Below are positions 1 to 11,229 of a stretch of 64,000 bases of DNA, piece by piece. Source of the DNA: Adenophora triphylla var. japonica (Eukaryota; Streptophyta; Magnoliopsida; Asterales; Campanulaceae); contig JAFEMH010001297.1 in NCBI GenBank assembly GCA_022495995.1, positions 1 to 64,000 on the forward strand, in the 5' to 3' direction. Positions within the stretch are counted from its first letter, which is position 1. Every line of letters starts with the position of its first letter. The notes below the pieces were generated by a model, which ran no database searches, was not told the origin of the DNA, and saw only the letters and a program-made list of their open reading frames with translations. The position numbers and the translations under genes were made by a program.

Positions 1-40
1 GTGTGTTTGAAAGGGGGTAATCCGGATTGGGGTACTTACG
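1..40 (-). repeat. End of the 3' LTR of element C
   Basis: Bases 1-39 match the end of the C LTR at 21976-22015 with a few substitutions. The terminal base at 40 is g instead of a, so the sense-strand LTR start reads CGTAAGT instead of TGTAAGT. The rest of this LTR lies left of the window. Confidence 0.88.
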
Positions 41-50
41 AAGCCCCTCG
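41..50 (-). other. Polypurine tract of element C
   Basis: The minus strand reads CGAGGGGCTT directly against the 3' LTR. The other Tat elements here have the same kind of tract: CGAGGGGCTAC in A and B, AAGGGGCTTC in D. It primes plus-strand cDNA synthesis. Confidence 0.85.
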
Positions 51-120
51 ACTGACGTCACTTATGAAAGAAGTGGGAGTCGCCCAGATAAGATAAGGGT
101 CTAATGCGGATCGCGTCTTT

Positions 121-640
121 GGGAGAGAAAGTGGCAAGTGAGGGTGATGTGAGGACGTGGTGGTGTCCTTTGTGTGTGACCAGTTTAAGGTCAATAGGGT
201 GGACCATTTGTGATAGGATTCCTACGTATCCACCAGCGGGAATCAAGCACAGTCGTAGTTCGGGTGTGGGGTGAGTGTTTTGTGAATGCGGGCGTGGTGG
301 TGCCACGAAGTGTTGTGTGACCGCCGAGGTCGGTGGTGGGGGCGTGGTGGTGTCTGGGTGACCGCATAGGTCGATGGGAAGAACGTGGTGGTGTCCCGGT
401 GGCAGAGTATGGGTCGATGGGTGGACCACTTTGTGATAGGATTCCTACGTATCCTGGCGGGAATCAAGCACAGTCGTAGTTCGGAGGTCGTGAATTTGTG
501 AGTGCATGTGGGCGTGGTGGTGCCACGAGGTGTTGTGTGACCGCCGAGGTCGGTGGCCCAGGGACGTGGTGGTGTCCTAAGATGTGGTGACCGCCGAGAG
601 TCAATTGTGAGCGTGGTGGCGTCTGGGATGGAAATTTTAC
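121..640. repeat. Irregular tandem repeats and two hairpin-like modules in the C 3' region
   Basis: Degenerate repeats built on gcgtggtggtgtc and gaccgccgaggtcggtgg. Two copies of the type II module (cctacgtatcc...gtagttcgg) stand at 221-263 and 444-484. The open frames here on either strand follow from repeat composition and show no recognisable domain. Confidence 0.7.
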
Positions 641-744
641 GATTTTCCTAGATCGGGTGGTTTAAGGCCTTAGGGCCGGAGGGATAATCATTTGGGAGGT
701 TTATACGGTCTTAGGACCGAGTGGTTTAAAGCCTTAGGGGGTGG

Positions 745-1420
745 AGGTAGAGTGAGGACTGAATCGTCTTCGATTTGCGGTTGGTGCCACGGCGGAGGAC
801 TTTGAATCGTCATGCGGCGGCGGTTGGTGCCACGGACCCAGTGCCACTGTTTGGAGACTTTGAATCGATCATGCGCGGCGGTTGGTGCCACGGCGGAGGA
901 CTTTGAATCGTCTTACGCGGCGGTTGGTGCCACGGCCCCAGGAGGACTTTGAATCGTCATCGCGGCGGTTGGTGCCACGGCGGAGGACTTTGAATCGTCA
1001 TCAGCGGCGGTTGGTGCCATGCGGAGGACTTTGAATCGTCTTACAGCGGCGGTTGGTGCCACGCGGAGGACTTTGAATCGTCTTAAGCGGCGGTTGGTAC
1101 CACTTGGCCAGAGGACTTTGAATCGTCATGGCGCGGCGGTTGGTGCCGCGCCCAGAGGACTTTGAATCGTCATCTACGGCGCCCGGTTGATGTAATGGCG
1201 AGGACTTTGAATCGTCATCTAGCCGCGGTTGTTTTTGATGTAATGCGCGAGGACTTTGAATAAATCTTCTAGCCGCGATTTTGTGGATGTAGCTGTGAGA
1301 CTTTGGGCATCGTCTTCTAGCCGCAGTTTGATGTAATACGCGAGGACTTTGAATCGTCTTCTAAGCGCAGTTGATGTAATCTTGCGAGGACTTTGAATCG
1401 TCTTCTAGCCGCATTTGTGG
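745..1420. repeat. Tandem array, unit about 45-60 bp (gaggactttgaatcgtc)
   Basis: About a dozen copies of a unit carrying ggcggttggtgccacgg and gaggactttgaatcgtc. Copies become more diverged towards 1420, where the first half changes to a ctagccgc-type sequence. The array lies between the PPT and the promoter of antisense gene as2 of element C. Confidence 0.85.
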
Positions 1421-1479
1421 AGCGTGGGCGCCTTGTGCTTCGAGAGGCGTAGATGCCTTTGTGTTTTTGCATGTTGATG

Positions 1480-2490
1480 TAGAAAGGTTGGACTTACGAT
1501 GACTGCCAGGTGCTTGCGTTGCCGTTGAAGTGGGCGGGATGACGGTCGGTGATTGCTTCCCATTTGGCGTTTTGGAGCGCTTCGTGCCTTGGGACTTGTA
1601 CTCGGAGGTGTTGGCTCCTTCTTGTGCTTGTTTGCCGTTGAGTGGGCAAGGATGATGGTCGGTCTTTGAGGATATGCGGTCTTGTATGACTTCCGCTTTG
1701 ACTTGTTGGGGGAGGAGCTCGGGCTTACTTTGATGGCCGGTGCTTGCGTTGCCGTTGAAGTGGGCGAGATTCGGGCTTACATCGGCTATAGGTAGCTTGA
1801 ATTGCTGAGGATGCGTGACCTTGTAGGGGCCACTTTTACATTGGGAAGATGACTTCGGACCTCGGTGGTTGAAGTTGTGCGTTGAGCGTTTGGAGCGTCT
1901 TGTGCCTTGATATTCGTCTTTGGGAGGTGTTGGCTCCTTCTTGAATTGCCGTCGGGCGTTTTGGAGCGTCTCGTGCCTTGGGATTCGTCTTTGGGAGGTG
2001 TTGGCTCCTTCTTGAATTGCCGTTGAGCGGGCGATGGTTGAATTACCGTTGAGTGGGTGAGACGATTACGTTGAGGCCGGTGGTTGAATTGCGGTTGAAG
2101 TGGGGGCGGTCTTACGTTGATGGCCGGTGGATTAGTGCCGTTGAAGTGGGCGAGACCGGTCTTGCTTGGCCGGATTGAATTGCGTTAGGTGGGCGAGTCG
2201 GTCTTGCAGCACGCAGGCCCGTGGTTGAATTACCGTTGAAGTGGCGAGACCGGTCTTGCCGACGGCCGGGGATTGATTTGCCGTTGGAGTGGGCGAGGTC
2301 CGGTCTTACGGCGATGGCCGGTGATTGAATTGCCGTTGAAGTGGGCGAGGACCGGTCTTACGTTGACGGCCGGTGGTTGAATTGCCGTTGAAGTGGGCGA
2401 GGACCGGTCTTACGGCCGGTGGTTGAATTGCCGTTGAAGTGGGCGAGGACCGGTCTTACGGCGATGGCCGGTGGTTGAATTGAAGGGTTA
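1480..2490. repeat. Tandem array, unit about 47-60 bp (ggttgaattgccgttgaagtg)
   Basis: Repeats of a unit containing gccggtggttgaattgcc and gaagtgggcgaggaccgg; the copies at 2280-2480 are the most regular and those at 1480-2050 are strongly diverged. It ends about 100 bases before the two dyad motifs of the as2 promoter of element C. Confidence 0.85.
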
Positions 2491-2590
2491 GGGACCATTA
2501 CACTTGGATTTCTTTGGAAAAGGCCTTAGGACGGCCGGGGGCAAAGATTATAAGGGCGGGGAAAGTAATTTGGCCACCCTCTTGCAAAGA

Positions 2591-2632
2591 GGTCCGTACG
2601 GACCAACAGTTGCAAAGAGGTCCGTACGGACC
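2591..2632. promoter_or_regulatory. Two dyad motifs upstream of C antisense gene as2
   Basis: Perfect palindrome GGTCCGTACGGACC at 2591-2604 and again at 2619-2632, each preceded by gcaaagag. The identical motif with the same flank occurs four times in the C LTR. A TATA-like ggtttaaatg follows near 2665, and the first ATG of as2 is at 2785. This is an inferred promoter. Confidence 0.65.
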
Positions 2633-2784
2633 ACCTTGGTTTACGGTTCCCAGGTTTTGACCGGGTTTAAATGCCGAGGCTCCCCCTTCTTCTTCCTCAT
2701 TTCCGGTTCGTGAACCGGGCGAGAGAGAGAGAAAATCCTCCATTGTTACACCAAAATCTTCCATTTTTGCTTGAATTGCTTGCA

Positions 2785-5725
2785 ATGGCGGAAGGATCTC
2801 GAAGGAGTCGTCGTCAGCGCTTGGTCAAGAGGTGGTCGAGCAACGGATGGAGCTTCAAAGAAATTGGATCTCGTTCGTTCCATCTTCGAAGAACCCGGAT
2901 GTTTGTATCAGAATCAGGAGGTGCACAATCGTCGCTCCATGAACGTTGGGAGGTAAGAAATGCATTCCGTTTTGATTCCACTGCTCGAATTTTTGAATGC
3001 TAGAACTAGGTTTTAGTTTTTCGCATTTTTGAATTTTTGTTATTATTTTATGCCTTTTTGTGAAATTCTTGATGAATTGTTGAAAATGGACATGTAAAAA
3101 TTGTGGGTATGTGTATTTTGTGCGAGAAATGTGTAGATTAGCTCTTATTTGTGAAAATAAAGTGCCTATCTAGTGAATTGCATGCTTTGGTGTTTTGTAC
3201 CTAATGCTATTTATGTATGTACATTGTGAGAAAAATTATTGTGTAGTGATAATTTTTGTGAAAAAAAAAAAAAAAATGTGACACGTGCCGTGTTTTGTGA
3301 CGGGTTATATGCGAAAGTGTGTGCCGTGTAGGGACGGATTTTTTTTTGTGTTATGCATATGTGTCGTGCCGTGTTTTGGGTGACCGGACTACGTGGGGAA
3401 AATATGTGCAATATGTGCCGTGTTGGGACGGATTTTCTTTTGAAAAATGTGTCGTGTAGGGTTTAATCCCCCTTTTTTTCTTTTGAAAAAATGTGTACAG
3501 TGTGTGCCGTGTTTTGTGACGGACTGCATGGGAAAAATTATATGCATGATATATGTGAAAATTATGTGCATTGTGTGCCGTGTTTTGTGACGGGTTACAT
3601 GGAAAAATTATATGTATAATGTATGTGAAAATTATGTGCAATATGTGCCGTGTTTTGTGACGGAGTTATATGTGCCTTTATATTAAATCTTGTGATTGAC
3701 GTACCTTTGCTTGTGTTTACTGCGAGGATGCGGGAGCTTATGGCGGGAAGGCGAGAGGATGAACTTCGGGGATCGCTCGAGGCATTGTGGCTATGGCGGC
3801 GGATGCACGATATTTCCGTGGACGGTAGGCCGAGTCCCAGGAGGCTGGTTTATGCTTACGGCCTAGGTGTGTTCGTTGAGAACACAGCTGGAGTGTCGAC
3901 ACGAGGAAGAACAAGAGTGTCTTCACAGGTTTATGCGAGTATTGGTGGGATACCACCCACACCTTCCACACAGTGGGCGAGGTGACGGTGGCGCCTACAG
4001 TTTTCTTTGCTATTAGGGCTCTCCTTGAGGAGCTGTGCGGTGGAGAGATATGATAGGCGTGATGTGTTGGCCAGAGCTGCTGGGCTTTGAGCCTCGTCCT
4101 CGCGGGGGCACAGGGATCTTTGTACGGCGACGTGGAGATGAGATCACGGCCGGTATTGGGGCCTACATCCAGAGTACCGGCCGAGGTGACGACGGGCGAT
4201 TGGCGCGCTCCTTCTTGTGGTATGCCTTGTCAGAGACTTTGTTCTCGAACCACGCGACCGCGGCTCCCTTTGCTTTGTTGGAGAGCTTGATTGACCTGGA
4301 TAGGGTCTGCGACATTGCCTTGGGGCGAGCGAGCTTGGGCGAGCTCTACTTCTCCTTGGACCGGTTTAAGCCGGGGTGGCCTTGATTCGTTGGCTGTTTT
4401 GACTTTGCTCTGGAGGTATGAGTTTATTACTGTTTTTGATTTAGCAACTTGTCTTTTCTCCATTGTCTTTTGCTTGAGCCTTCTCTGTTTTTGTCACGAG
4501 GTGTGGTTTTATGAGGTTTTCCGGTGCTTCCCGTGGGATAGGGATCCACAGAGTACATTCTTTGCGTACCACCTGCTATCTTTGGGATAGGCTCGTACGG
4601 CGAGGAAGAGGAGGACCCGGCCCGGGGAAGCTCACCATCGCCTACGGGGATGTGCGGGAGCGTGCGGAGAGAGATAGCCGTGAGGGTTTGTCTTGTTCCC
4701 GTGGACTCGGTATGAGGGGATGAGTTTGAGGGCTCCAGAGGTGACGACGCGGCGGAAGATCTTTGCGGGGCTTGACTTGTGATGTCATGTACGGGAGCGG
4801 GTCTTCTGGCGGCATGGCCCGGTGTGCTTCCCGTGGCTCAGGGACCCTCCCTTTGGGATGCTTGATTCCGGGACATGGACGTGCTCGATTTTGAGAGGTA
4901 CCTTGGCGGTGTCGGTGCCGAGGAGTTCATTTTATACGGAGAGGAGTACGGGGCCTTCGTGAGGAGGAAGGCGAGGACGCCGCAGTGGCGCGGGAGAGAG
5001 GTGGGCCGCGAGGCTCCCGAGAGGTTCCGATGCGGGGCCGGATTTCACGTATGTCCGGGGGACGGATCGAGGAGGAGGGTGTGCATGTACCCGTTCCGGG
5101 CGAGGCTCTGCTTGCATACCGAAGTGGATCCCAAAGATCGGTGAGTGTGCTTGACTCTTTTCCATCTTGGCATCTTTTATATTTTCTCTTTTTGTTGTTG
5201 AGTATAAGCGTATTTGATGAGCGTTTCCTTGGCTTCTTGTTGGTGCGGAGTCTCGGGGAGAGCCTACGATATCTTGCAGCTCGCCGATTACGTGGCGATG
5301 CGCTCCTTCGCTAAGAAGATGGCGTCGAAGGTGTCTGCCGGTCTTCGCGTCGTGTGCCGGCGTACGAGCCTATGCCTTCGAGGCATTACGTGCAGGACGT
5401 TCCTCCGCCTAGAGCCGGCGGAGCCGCAGCGAGGAGGGGCCTTTGAGGCGCGGCATAGCATGGATGCGGGGACGTCTTCGGGAGGCTGCGGGGCCTTCGA
5501 GGAGAAGCCGGCCACTTTTATCGGTTCATGCCTCCGCATGGCGCGCGGGGTGAGGTTCCTCGAGCCTTCTTTCTTTGATCCTTTCGCCGGATTTGATCCT
5601 TACAGTACTTTTCGTGGGAGCCTCCGGCGGGTGCTCGGTATTCCGGCGACGAGGATGTGACGGGCGAGTTATTTGGGATGCCCGACTTTTCTTTGGAGGA
5701 CCTCGGTGAGGATGATGATCTTTGA
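2785..5725 (+). pseudogene. C-as2: decayed antisense PMD-like gene, spliced
   Basis: Runs opposite to C's gag-pol. Exon 1 starts at ATG 2785 (MAEGSRRSRRQRL) and ends at a GAG|GTAAG donor near 2952. Exon 2 resumes near 3727 after a repeat-filled intron. The order matches the better preserved A-as2 gene (52959-56489): an RGG/RR-rich N terminus, then a region with LVYAYGLGVFVEN and a frameshifted THTFHxxxGEV PMD core near 3930-4000, ARSFLWYALSETLF (about 4205-4250), LGELYFSLDRF (about 4335-4370), a short intron (about 4412-4500) and VWFYEVFRCFPWD. From there to about 5725 the frame is broken several times but stays GC-rich. PMD proteins are a plant family shared by host genes and transposons. 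Function is unknown. Confidence 0.7.
3240..3670. repeat. Tandem repeats inside intron 1 of C-as2
   Basis: Repeats of gtgccgtgttttgtgacgg followed by a t-rich or atatg-rich spacer, units about 60-75 bp. They fill the long first intron (about 2953-3726). A-as2 has an unrelated array in the same intron. Confidence 0.75.
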
Positions 5726-6073
5726 GGATTGATTAGTATTCATTTGCTTTCCCTCTTTTCATATCCCTCCTTTTTTTTTTGTTTAGCAACAGACATTTTT
5801 GGTACACAGTAATAAAAACACATGTATTTGCATGGCAAACAGTATTTTATTTTAAGATGTAATGTCATTTTTTGTGATTCTAGGAATTGTCCTAGAAATT
5901 GTTGCTATTATTATTTTTTATTTTTGTACATGCCACGTGTGAGAGTGCATTTGTGGGTAGTGTTTGTTTGCGGGAATGGCTTTGGCGGTGTTTGGGCGGT
6001 TTGGAGCAAGGTTTCTTGAGGACGGTGGCTTTTGTCTTGTTTCTTTGGGGAAAATGGGCTCTTTTTGCAAGGA

Positions 6074-6118
6074 GGTCCTTACGGACATACTTAGCATGCA
6101 AAGAGGTCCGTACGGACC
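6074..6118. promoter_or_regulatory. Two dyad motifs upstream of C antisense gene as1
   Basis: A decayed copy (ggtccttacggaca, 6074-6087) and a perfect GGTCCGTACGGACC (6105-6118) preceded by gcaaagag, as in the LTR. A TATA-like gacataaatgc follows at about 6138. The as1 reading frame begins some 150-200 bases downstream. Confidence 0.65.
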
Positions 6119-6289
6119 AACCTTGCTTTTGGGAAGGACATAAATGCTTTCCAGTGTACGGTTCTTCCTCATTTCCCCATTTGCAGCCATTTTCGAGCTT
6201 TCTTCCCCATTTTCTTCGAGAGACGGGCTTTCGAGGTAAGGTTTCGTCTTTGCTCGGTTTGGTCTTTTAAGGAGTTGGTTCTGATTGGG

Positions 6290-7640
6290 ATTTGTTGCGG
6301 GCTGCCGCGAAGTTACAGGACGTTAGGAGGCACGTGTCTTGTTTCTCCTACAATGAAATGGTGCCCACTTTTGAGGATTTTCGGGCTTTGATTGGAGGAC
6401 CGGAGGTGGAGGCCATCTCGCTTCCTTTGGTTGGTGGTCTGCGGTGAGCGTGAAGCTTGCGAGACTTTCTTCATACTTCGTTGGAAGAAGTGCGGGGCAT
6501 GATCCTTGATTCGGGTCATATCGACATTTACGAGCTGCCGGAGCGGTTCATGGTTGACTGACGAGAGTGACGTCTCTTGGGATGTATTTGCTTTGTAACG
6601 ATAGCGACGCTTTTCTGGTCCGTTCCCTCGGCATTTGTGATGAGCGCTTTGCTAGATGTGGTAGGGCACCGCGGGCGGGAGAGGATATTGTCCCGTTGGT
6701 CTTTGGGGAGACTCTTCACGGTATCGACTCGTCGCGGCCCCGGGATCGTTTTATGAGAGGGGGAAGCCCCGCTTTGCTCACACTTGTGGGCTGCGAGAGA
6801 GACTTCAGGCCATGCCAGGAGCTCCGCGTCGTTTAGCCCGTGGTCATTTGCTCGGCGACCTCTTGTGTTGGATATGGATCGATCACGCACAGGAGAGATG
6901 GATGGCACGGCTTGGTACGCATCGAGATCCACATTGGTGGGTTCCTTGCTGGAGGATTGAGACCGGGAGGATCTTGCGGGAAGGGTCCTACGTTGTCGAG
7001 TTCCGGGTTTGTCTTGGTCCTCCTTCTATATTCCGTCGCTTGTTTCCGGCGGTTTGGGATGAAGCAGGAGCCTTTGTTGGTGGGATGACCTTGCTGCTGC
7101 GGAGGTAGTTCCTCTTTGTATGGCGGCTCCAGTGCCTTCTTGTATTGTACGAGGGTATGGAAGTATTCCGCTTTCCCTCTGTGGTACTCCTTAGATGTCG
7201 GGGAGCGTTGTGTTGACGACTCGGTATCGGCTTTGGTATGAGCAGCGTGTTGGGCGATCCCAAGTGGTCTTGGAAAGCGGGCGTGTAGCGATTCTGGGAC
7301 CCGGTTGCCGTAGCAGCTATTGCCTTAGGAGTGCCGAAGCACAGTCGACCCTTTGGATGTGACGGGAGACACTTTGTTTGACTACGAGACTAGAGTTGAC
7401 CGGCCCGACGGGGAGAGGTCCTGCTTTACGGACTCGCGAGGAGGAGATCCGAGCCGAAGCACGGGGCGAATGAAGCCCGACGAGAGCTACTTGGGTTGTT
7501 TGACTCTGACGGGAGGACCCCGGATCTCGGAGCGAGAGACGAGAGTTGGTTCACGTGGAGCGAAAGAAGACTCGCCGGGGACGAGGGAAGAAAGGGAAAG
7601 AATGGCGGAGGGACAAGCGCGAGATGGCGCGGAATGACCT
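6290..7640 (+). pseudogene. C-as1: decayed antisense DUF7745/PMD-like gene
   Basis: Homologous, block by block, to A-as1 (51127-52479). Visible blocks: SCFSYNEMVPTFEDFRALIGG (about 6340-6400), GEDIVPLVFGETLHGID (about 6680-6730), WIDHAQERWMARLGTH and WWVPCWRIETGRI (about 6870-6980), and a C-terminal TGDTLFDYET (about 7360-7390). Several frameshifts and stops break it, for example in the stretch near 6430-6560. The blocks follow the DUF7745-type plant mobile domain as I know it: the H/CFxFxxxEVxPTxEDFxxLLG signature, then a helical bundle with a GETLHAID-type motif. It lies opposite to C's pol, just beyond integrase. No catalytic residues are evident. Confidence 0.72.
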
Positions 7641-8330
7641 CTTAGGTATCCATTCATTGCATTGCAAACACATTATTAGTTAAATGTATTAAAAATTTGT
7701 CTTTTAGCATGTTGTGAACTTGAGAGTAGACCGTGCTTGAACTCATCAAGAAATGTTGTAACCGTTAGTGATTTGTGATTTACTTTTAAAGCTTTGTCGA
7801 GACGCAAGATCTTTTGTTTGCCTTTGCTTGTTGTGCACTTTGTCGGCGTCCATCTTTGGACTTTTACATTTCATTCGCGGGCCAGCGATGCAGGCCCACG
7901 ACGGCAATCCCCTTTCGTGAGGCCTTGTGCTCTGGGCGAGAGGTTGAATGCTCCCTTGACAAGTCGTTTTGACGGTCTTTTCGTAGCTTCCTTGCCGCTT
8001 GTTGGCGTCGGGCTCTTGACCTCAATTTGGCTCTGCTTTGAGCTTCTTTTGTTTTTGTTTTTGTGAGCCCTTGCTCGAGCTCTTTTTTTTTTTTTTTTTT
8101 TTTTTTTTGAAGCGCGTGAGGGCGAAGAGCAAGCCCCTGGCTTGGAAGCGAGCCAGTCGGTCGTTTGATCTTTGAGTGACCCTCGGATGTCCTTTGATGT
8201 TGCCGCCGTCGTTTGACTTGGTCAAGGTGACTGGGCGTGTTCCTTGAAAAGTGCGTAGCTTGATGGAGGTCTTGATTGACATTCAAACTTTTGACTTTTT
8301 TTGTATTTTTAGACCGGACCAATTAAGGTT
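7641..8330. other. C intergenic stretch between as1 and integrase
   Basis: No gene. It contains a run of about 26 T at 8081-8108. On the minus strand this gives an A-run followed by gagctcgagcaag, matching the A-run and gagctcaagc repeats after pol in element A (50400-50510). The open frames here have no homologue inside the window. Confidence 0.6.
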
Positions 8331-8374
8331 GCCTACGTTCCCCCCGGACTAGAGGGCTCGAGGTGCGTAGTTCG
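8331..8374 (-). other. Type I hairpin-like module (C)
   Basis: Minus strand: gaactacg, CTCGAGC, a variable loop, then ggggaacgtagg. The outer CTACG/CGTAG arms are complementary. The same module follows pol or gag in A, B and D. Confidence 0.65.
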
Positions 8375-8389
8375 ACACTACATGGAGTG

Positions 8390-9652
8390 CCAAGAGATGC
8401 ACATTTGTTCTTCTTCAGGCGAAGTATCTGCGAAGTTTGCTTCCGTTGGACTGGATTCATGAAGGGATTGCCGTCTAGGTGCGTCGGCTTCATGGCGCCT
8501 CCGGAGAAGATCTTTTGAACCACGAAAGGGCCGATCCATGTGGGTTCCCATTTTCCCGATGGGTTGGTTCGAGTGGGGAGGCTTTCTTTGAGTACAAGGT
8601 CGCCTTCCACGATGTCTCGGGATTCTGACTTTCTTGTCGAAAGCTCTAGCCATCCCGCCTTTGATAGGCTCGGACGTGTTCCATGGCCTTTAGTCGTCGC
8701 TCGTCCTAGCGAGCCAATTCGTCATGTCGGCCGGAGCCATTCGACTTCGTTGATGTCGTTTTCCACGGCACTCGGAGTGAGGGAATTTCTAGCTCGATGG
8801 GAAGGGCTGGCGCCTTTCCCATCCCGTAGGTCGGGGCAAATGGGGTTTCTCCCGTGGGCGCATTACGGACCATGTGCGGTAGCCCCAAAGTGCAAGGTGC
8901 GGCTTCTCGGGCCAATCTCGTCCTCGGGTGGTCATTTTTCGGATGATCCGTTCGAGGTTTTGTTTCTTTGCTTCCACGGCGCCGTTTGTTTGTGGCCGGT
9001 AGGGAGAAGATTTGTGGCGTGTGATCTTGAATTCGGCCCGGCGGATGCATCAAATTCCCCTTCGAAGTGTGAGCCGTTGTGCGATATGACCTCATTTGGG
9101 ATGCGGGTATCGGTCCCGTATGATGTTTTCCTTGAGGAAAAGCGCGACCTTCTTGGAGGTGAGTACCTTGTAGGACTTGGCTTCGACCCATTTGGTGAAG
9201 TAGTCGATGGCTACTAAGATGAACTCGTGACCGTTCTTGCTGGCGGAGCGATTTTCCCGATGACGTCAATTCCCCAGTGGCAAAGGGCCAAGGTGTAGTC
9301 ATGCGGTAGAGATCGTGGGGCGGCGGATGATTGAGGTTGGAGAACCGATTTGGCACTTGTCGCAGCTTCGGACAAAGTGGATGCAATCTGCCTCCATGGA
9401 GATCCAGTAGTAGCCCATCCTGAGAATGATTTGCATCAGGGCTCTGGCGTTCATGTGGGGACCGCAAGCCCCATTGTGGACTTCATTCATGAACTGGCTT
9501 GCTTCTTTTTGACTGATGCAGCGTAGGAGTGGCCCGTGGTAGCGTTTCTTGTATAACATGTCCCCGAGGATGACGAAGTGAGAGGCAAGGCGTTTTAGGG
9601 CCATGATGCTCTTGGTTTTGACCCCTCCTGTGTGTGGGTCTTCCTTATTCAT
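8390..9652 (-). pseudogene. pol: C integrase, frameshifted
   Basis: Starts abruptly with a frame (9652 down) that aligns with the integrase N-terminal part of element A. The zinc-binding domain is clear: NGACGPHMNARALMQIILRM followed by a CDKCQ cysteine pair near 9350. The catalytic core (8700-9300) survives only as pieces in different frames. The C-terminal GPF/Y-type module (WIGPFVVQKIFSGGAM) is readable near 8490-8540. The protein would cut and join retroelement cDNA into host DNA. The frameshifts mean it cannot make a full product. In sense order it directly follows the pre-RT fragment, so RT and both RNase H domains have been deleted. Confidence 0.85.
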
Positions 9653-9840
9653 GAAGGTGGTTTCCCCGCTCTTGGAAAATCTGGGTTTATGCTGGAAATG
9701 GCGTCGAACTTGCGTCTCTTTGGCTCTTCAGCAATTTTGCAAATCGTTGTGATTAAAACCTTCTCGGCAGCTTGGGCCCGGTTTTTCTCTCGTTTGACAA
9801 CATGCTTAAATGTTTGCTTGATGCATTTATTTAATTAATG
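9653..9840 (-). pseudogene. pol: C pre-RT fragment of pol
   Basis: The minus-strand frame contains KREKNRAQAAEKVL, matching KEKNRAQAAEEVL upstream of the RT in element A (22230-22265). In A this segment is followed by about 2.5 kb of RT and RNase H coding sequence. In C it runs straight into integrase, which marks the deletion joint near 9655. Confidence 0.8.
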
Positions 9841-10818
9841 TGTTTGCCTTTTGTATAGATGAATTTAACTGTTTTGATTAGTTAATGTCATCATTTGTTA
9901 AAGATGCAATGAAATGATTTTTTAGGAAGGTCGGACCTTTTATTGAAAGCGTGAAGACTGTACATTGTTAATAAAAGATTCACAATCGTCGGGCGTAAAG
10001 CCGTCAAAAGACTCAAAAGATGTGAATACACAGACAACAAGACTCGAAGCTAGACTATAGGCGACGAGGGATTGGACCAGGCTTCATTACTCTCGGATGG
10101 CTGTAGCTCTAGAGGGAGTGGTAGTTGGTTCGAGGTGGCCAATCTTCCCTTGGCATGAGTCCGGAAAGTAGCTTGCATGCGGTTCGATTTCAAACCAGAT
10201 CGCGGAGGTTTTTGGCTGCTCCTGATGATGTCCCTCCATTAGTGTTGCCACCAGTCCTTGGGGGTTTTTGATGATAGAAGTCGGCTGAGGGCTACTTCTA
10301 GGAGAGTAGCATTCGGCGGATTCGGAGTTGATTCTTGCGATGTTGATCACTTTCATAGAATCCGCCTCTTTATACGGGATCTTTGCTTGGACGACATTTA
10401 CAATGTCTGATTCGAGGGCATGCTATATCTCCTTCCACGATTAAGCCTTGGAGGAGGTTGCGCCAGTGTTCATCCAAGTCGGACACCGGAATGTTGAATT
10501 GAACTAGGCTGTGATGGTTTGTCCCCGTAAGATCCGAGAGTGTCGGCTAGAGGGTTGTCTTGTACCGGGGATCGGTGATGAGCCGGTTGCAAGAGGGTTT
10601 TCGGCGAAGTAAGGGTCTACTCCTCGATCAATCTCCGTTAGGGCATCCATCTCTTGATCCTCTCTCGAAGCATTCTTCACGATCGCATATATCGAGTTGT
10701 CATCCTGACCCATGAGTTCTTCAATTTCCAGCTCGTCGCGGCTTAGAGCGTGGATGTAAGGATCCACTTTGTAGCGGGACGGGGTAGGAGAATCATCTGG
10801 AGAAGAGTATTCGGTCAT
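9841..10818 (-). pseudogene. pol: C protease-to-RT linker, degenerate
   Basis: No complete domain. Minus-strand open segments at 10087-10356 and 10504-10818 (acidic, with VDPYIHALSRDELEIEELMG) lie between the protease and the pre-RT block. A piece reading FTPDDCESF near 9985 resembles the TPEDYE word at A's pre-RT start. Stops and frameshifts are frequent. Confidence 0.55.
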
Positions 10819-11229
10819 GTCGGGACCTTCTTACGGGTCATAGCTTGCTGGCCAAGCACTTGCCATTACTGCTTGCTTCCGCGGATCACTTCGATCGCTC
10901 CATTGGCATTGATGAATTTCACGCATTGGTGAAGAGTAGATGATACCGCTTTCATCCTGATGTATCCAAGGCCGTCCCAACAAAGCAGAGAAGGTGGGTT
11001 TGATTTCCACGACTTGGAACTCTGGACCGACTCCAGGTTATGCGTCGGAATTGGATCCTCAAATTGATGACTCCTACGATTGGTCGTGCAGTGGAGTCGT
11101 AGGCTCGGATTACCCGAGGTGAAGGCCTTATCAGAGAACGGTCGATGCGGAGTCGTTTCAATGTGCTTAAAGCGATGATGTTGACTGCGGAGCCGTTATC
11201 AATCAAGACGTTCGGGAGGAAGAACATCT
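10819..11229 (-). pseudogene. pro: C aspartic protease, interrupted by Copia element E
   Basis: The minus strand reads VLIDNGSAVNIIALSTLKRL, the active-site region of Ty3/Gypsy proteases of this group (D-N-G-S-A), followed by IRAYDSTARPIVGVINLRIQ. The enzyme would process Gag-Pol. The upstream part of the frame continues at 17107 on the other side of element E; the duplication catct on both sides (11225-11229, 17107-17111) proves continuity. Downstream, KAVSSTLHQCVKFINANGA-like sequence near 10900-10960 fits the usual protease C-terminal end. Confidence 0.82.

Noticed and set aside
3211..3641. Minus-strand histidine-rich frames
   Set aside because: They come from the repeat array in the first intron of C-as2.
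7794..8322. Open frames on both strands around a long T-run (K-rich peptide on the minus strand)
   Set aside because: They exist because of the homopolymer; no homologue in A, B or D, and the region corresponds to the A-run spacer after pol.
8540..9217. Plus-strand 225-aa open frame
   Set aside because: It is the shadow of the C integrase; the minus strand gives clear integrase motifs in pieces.
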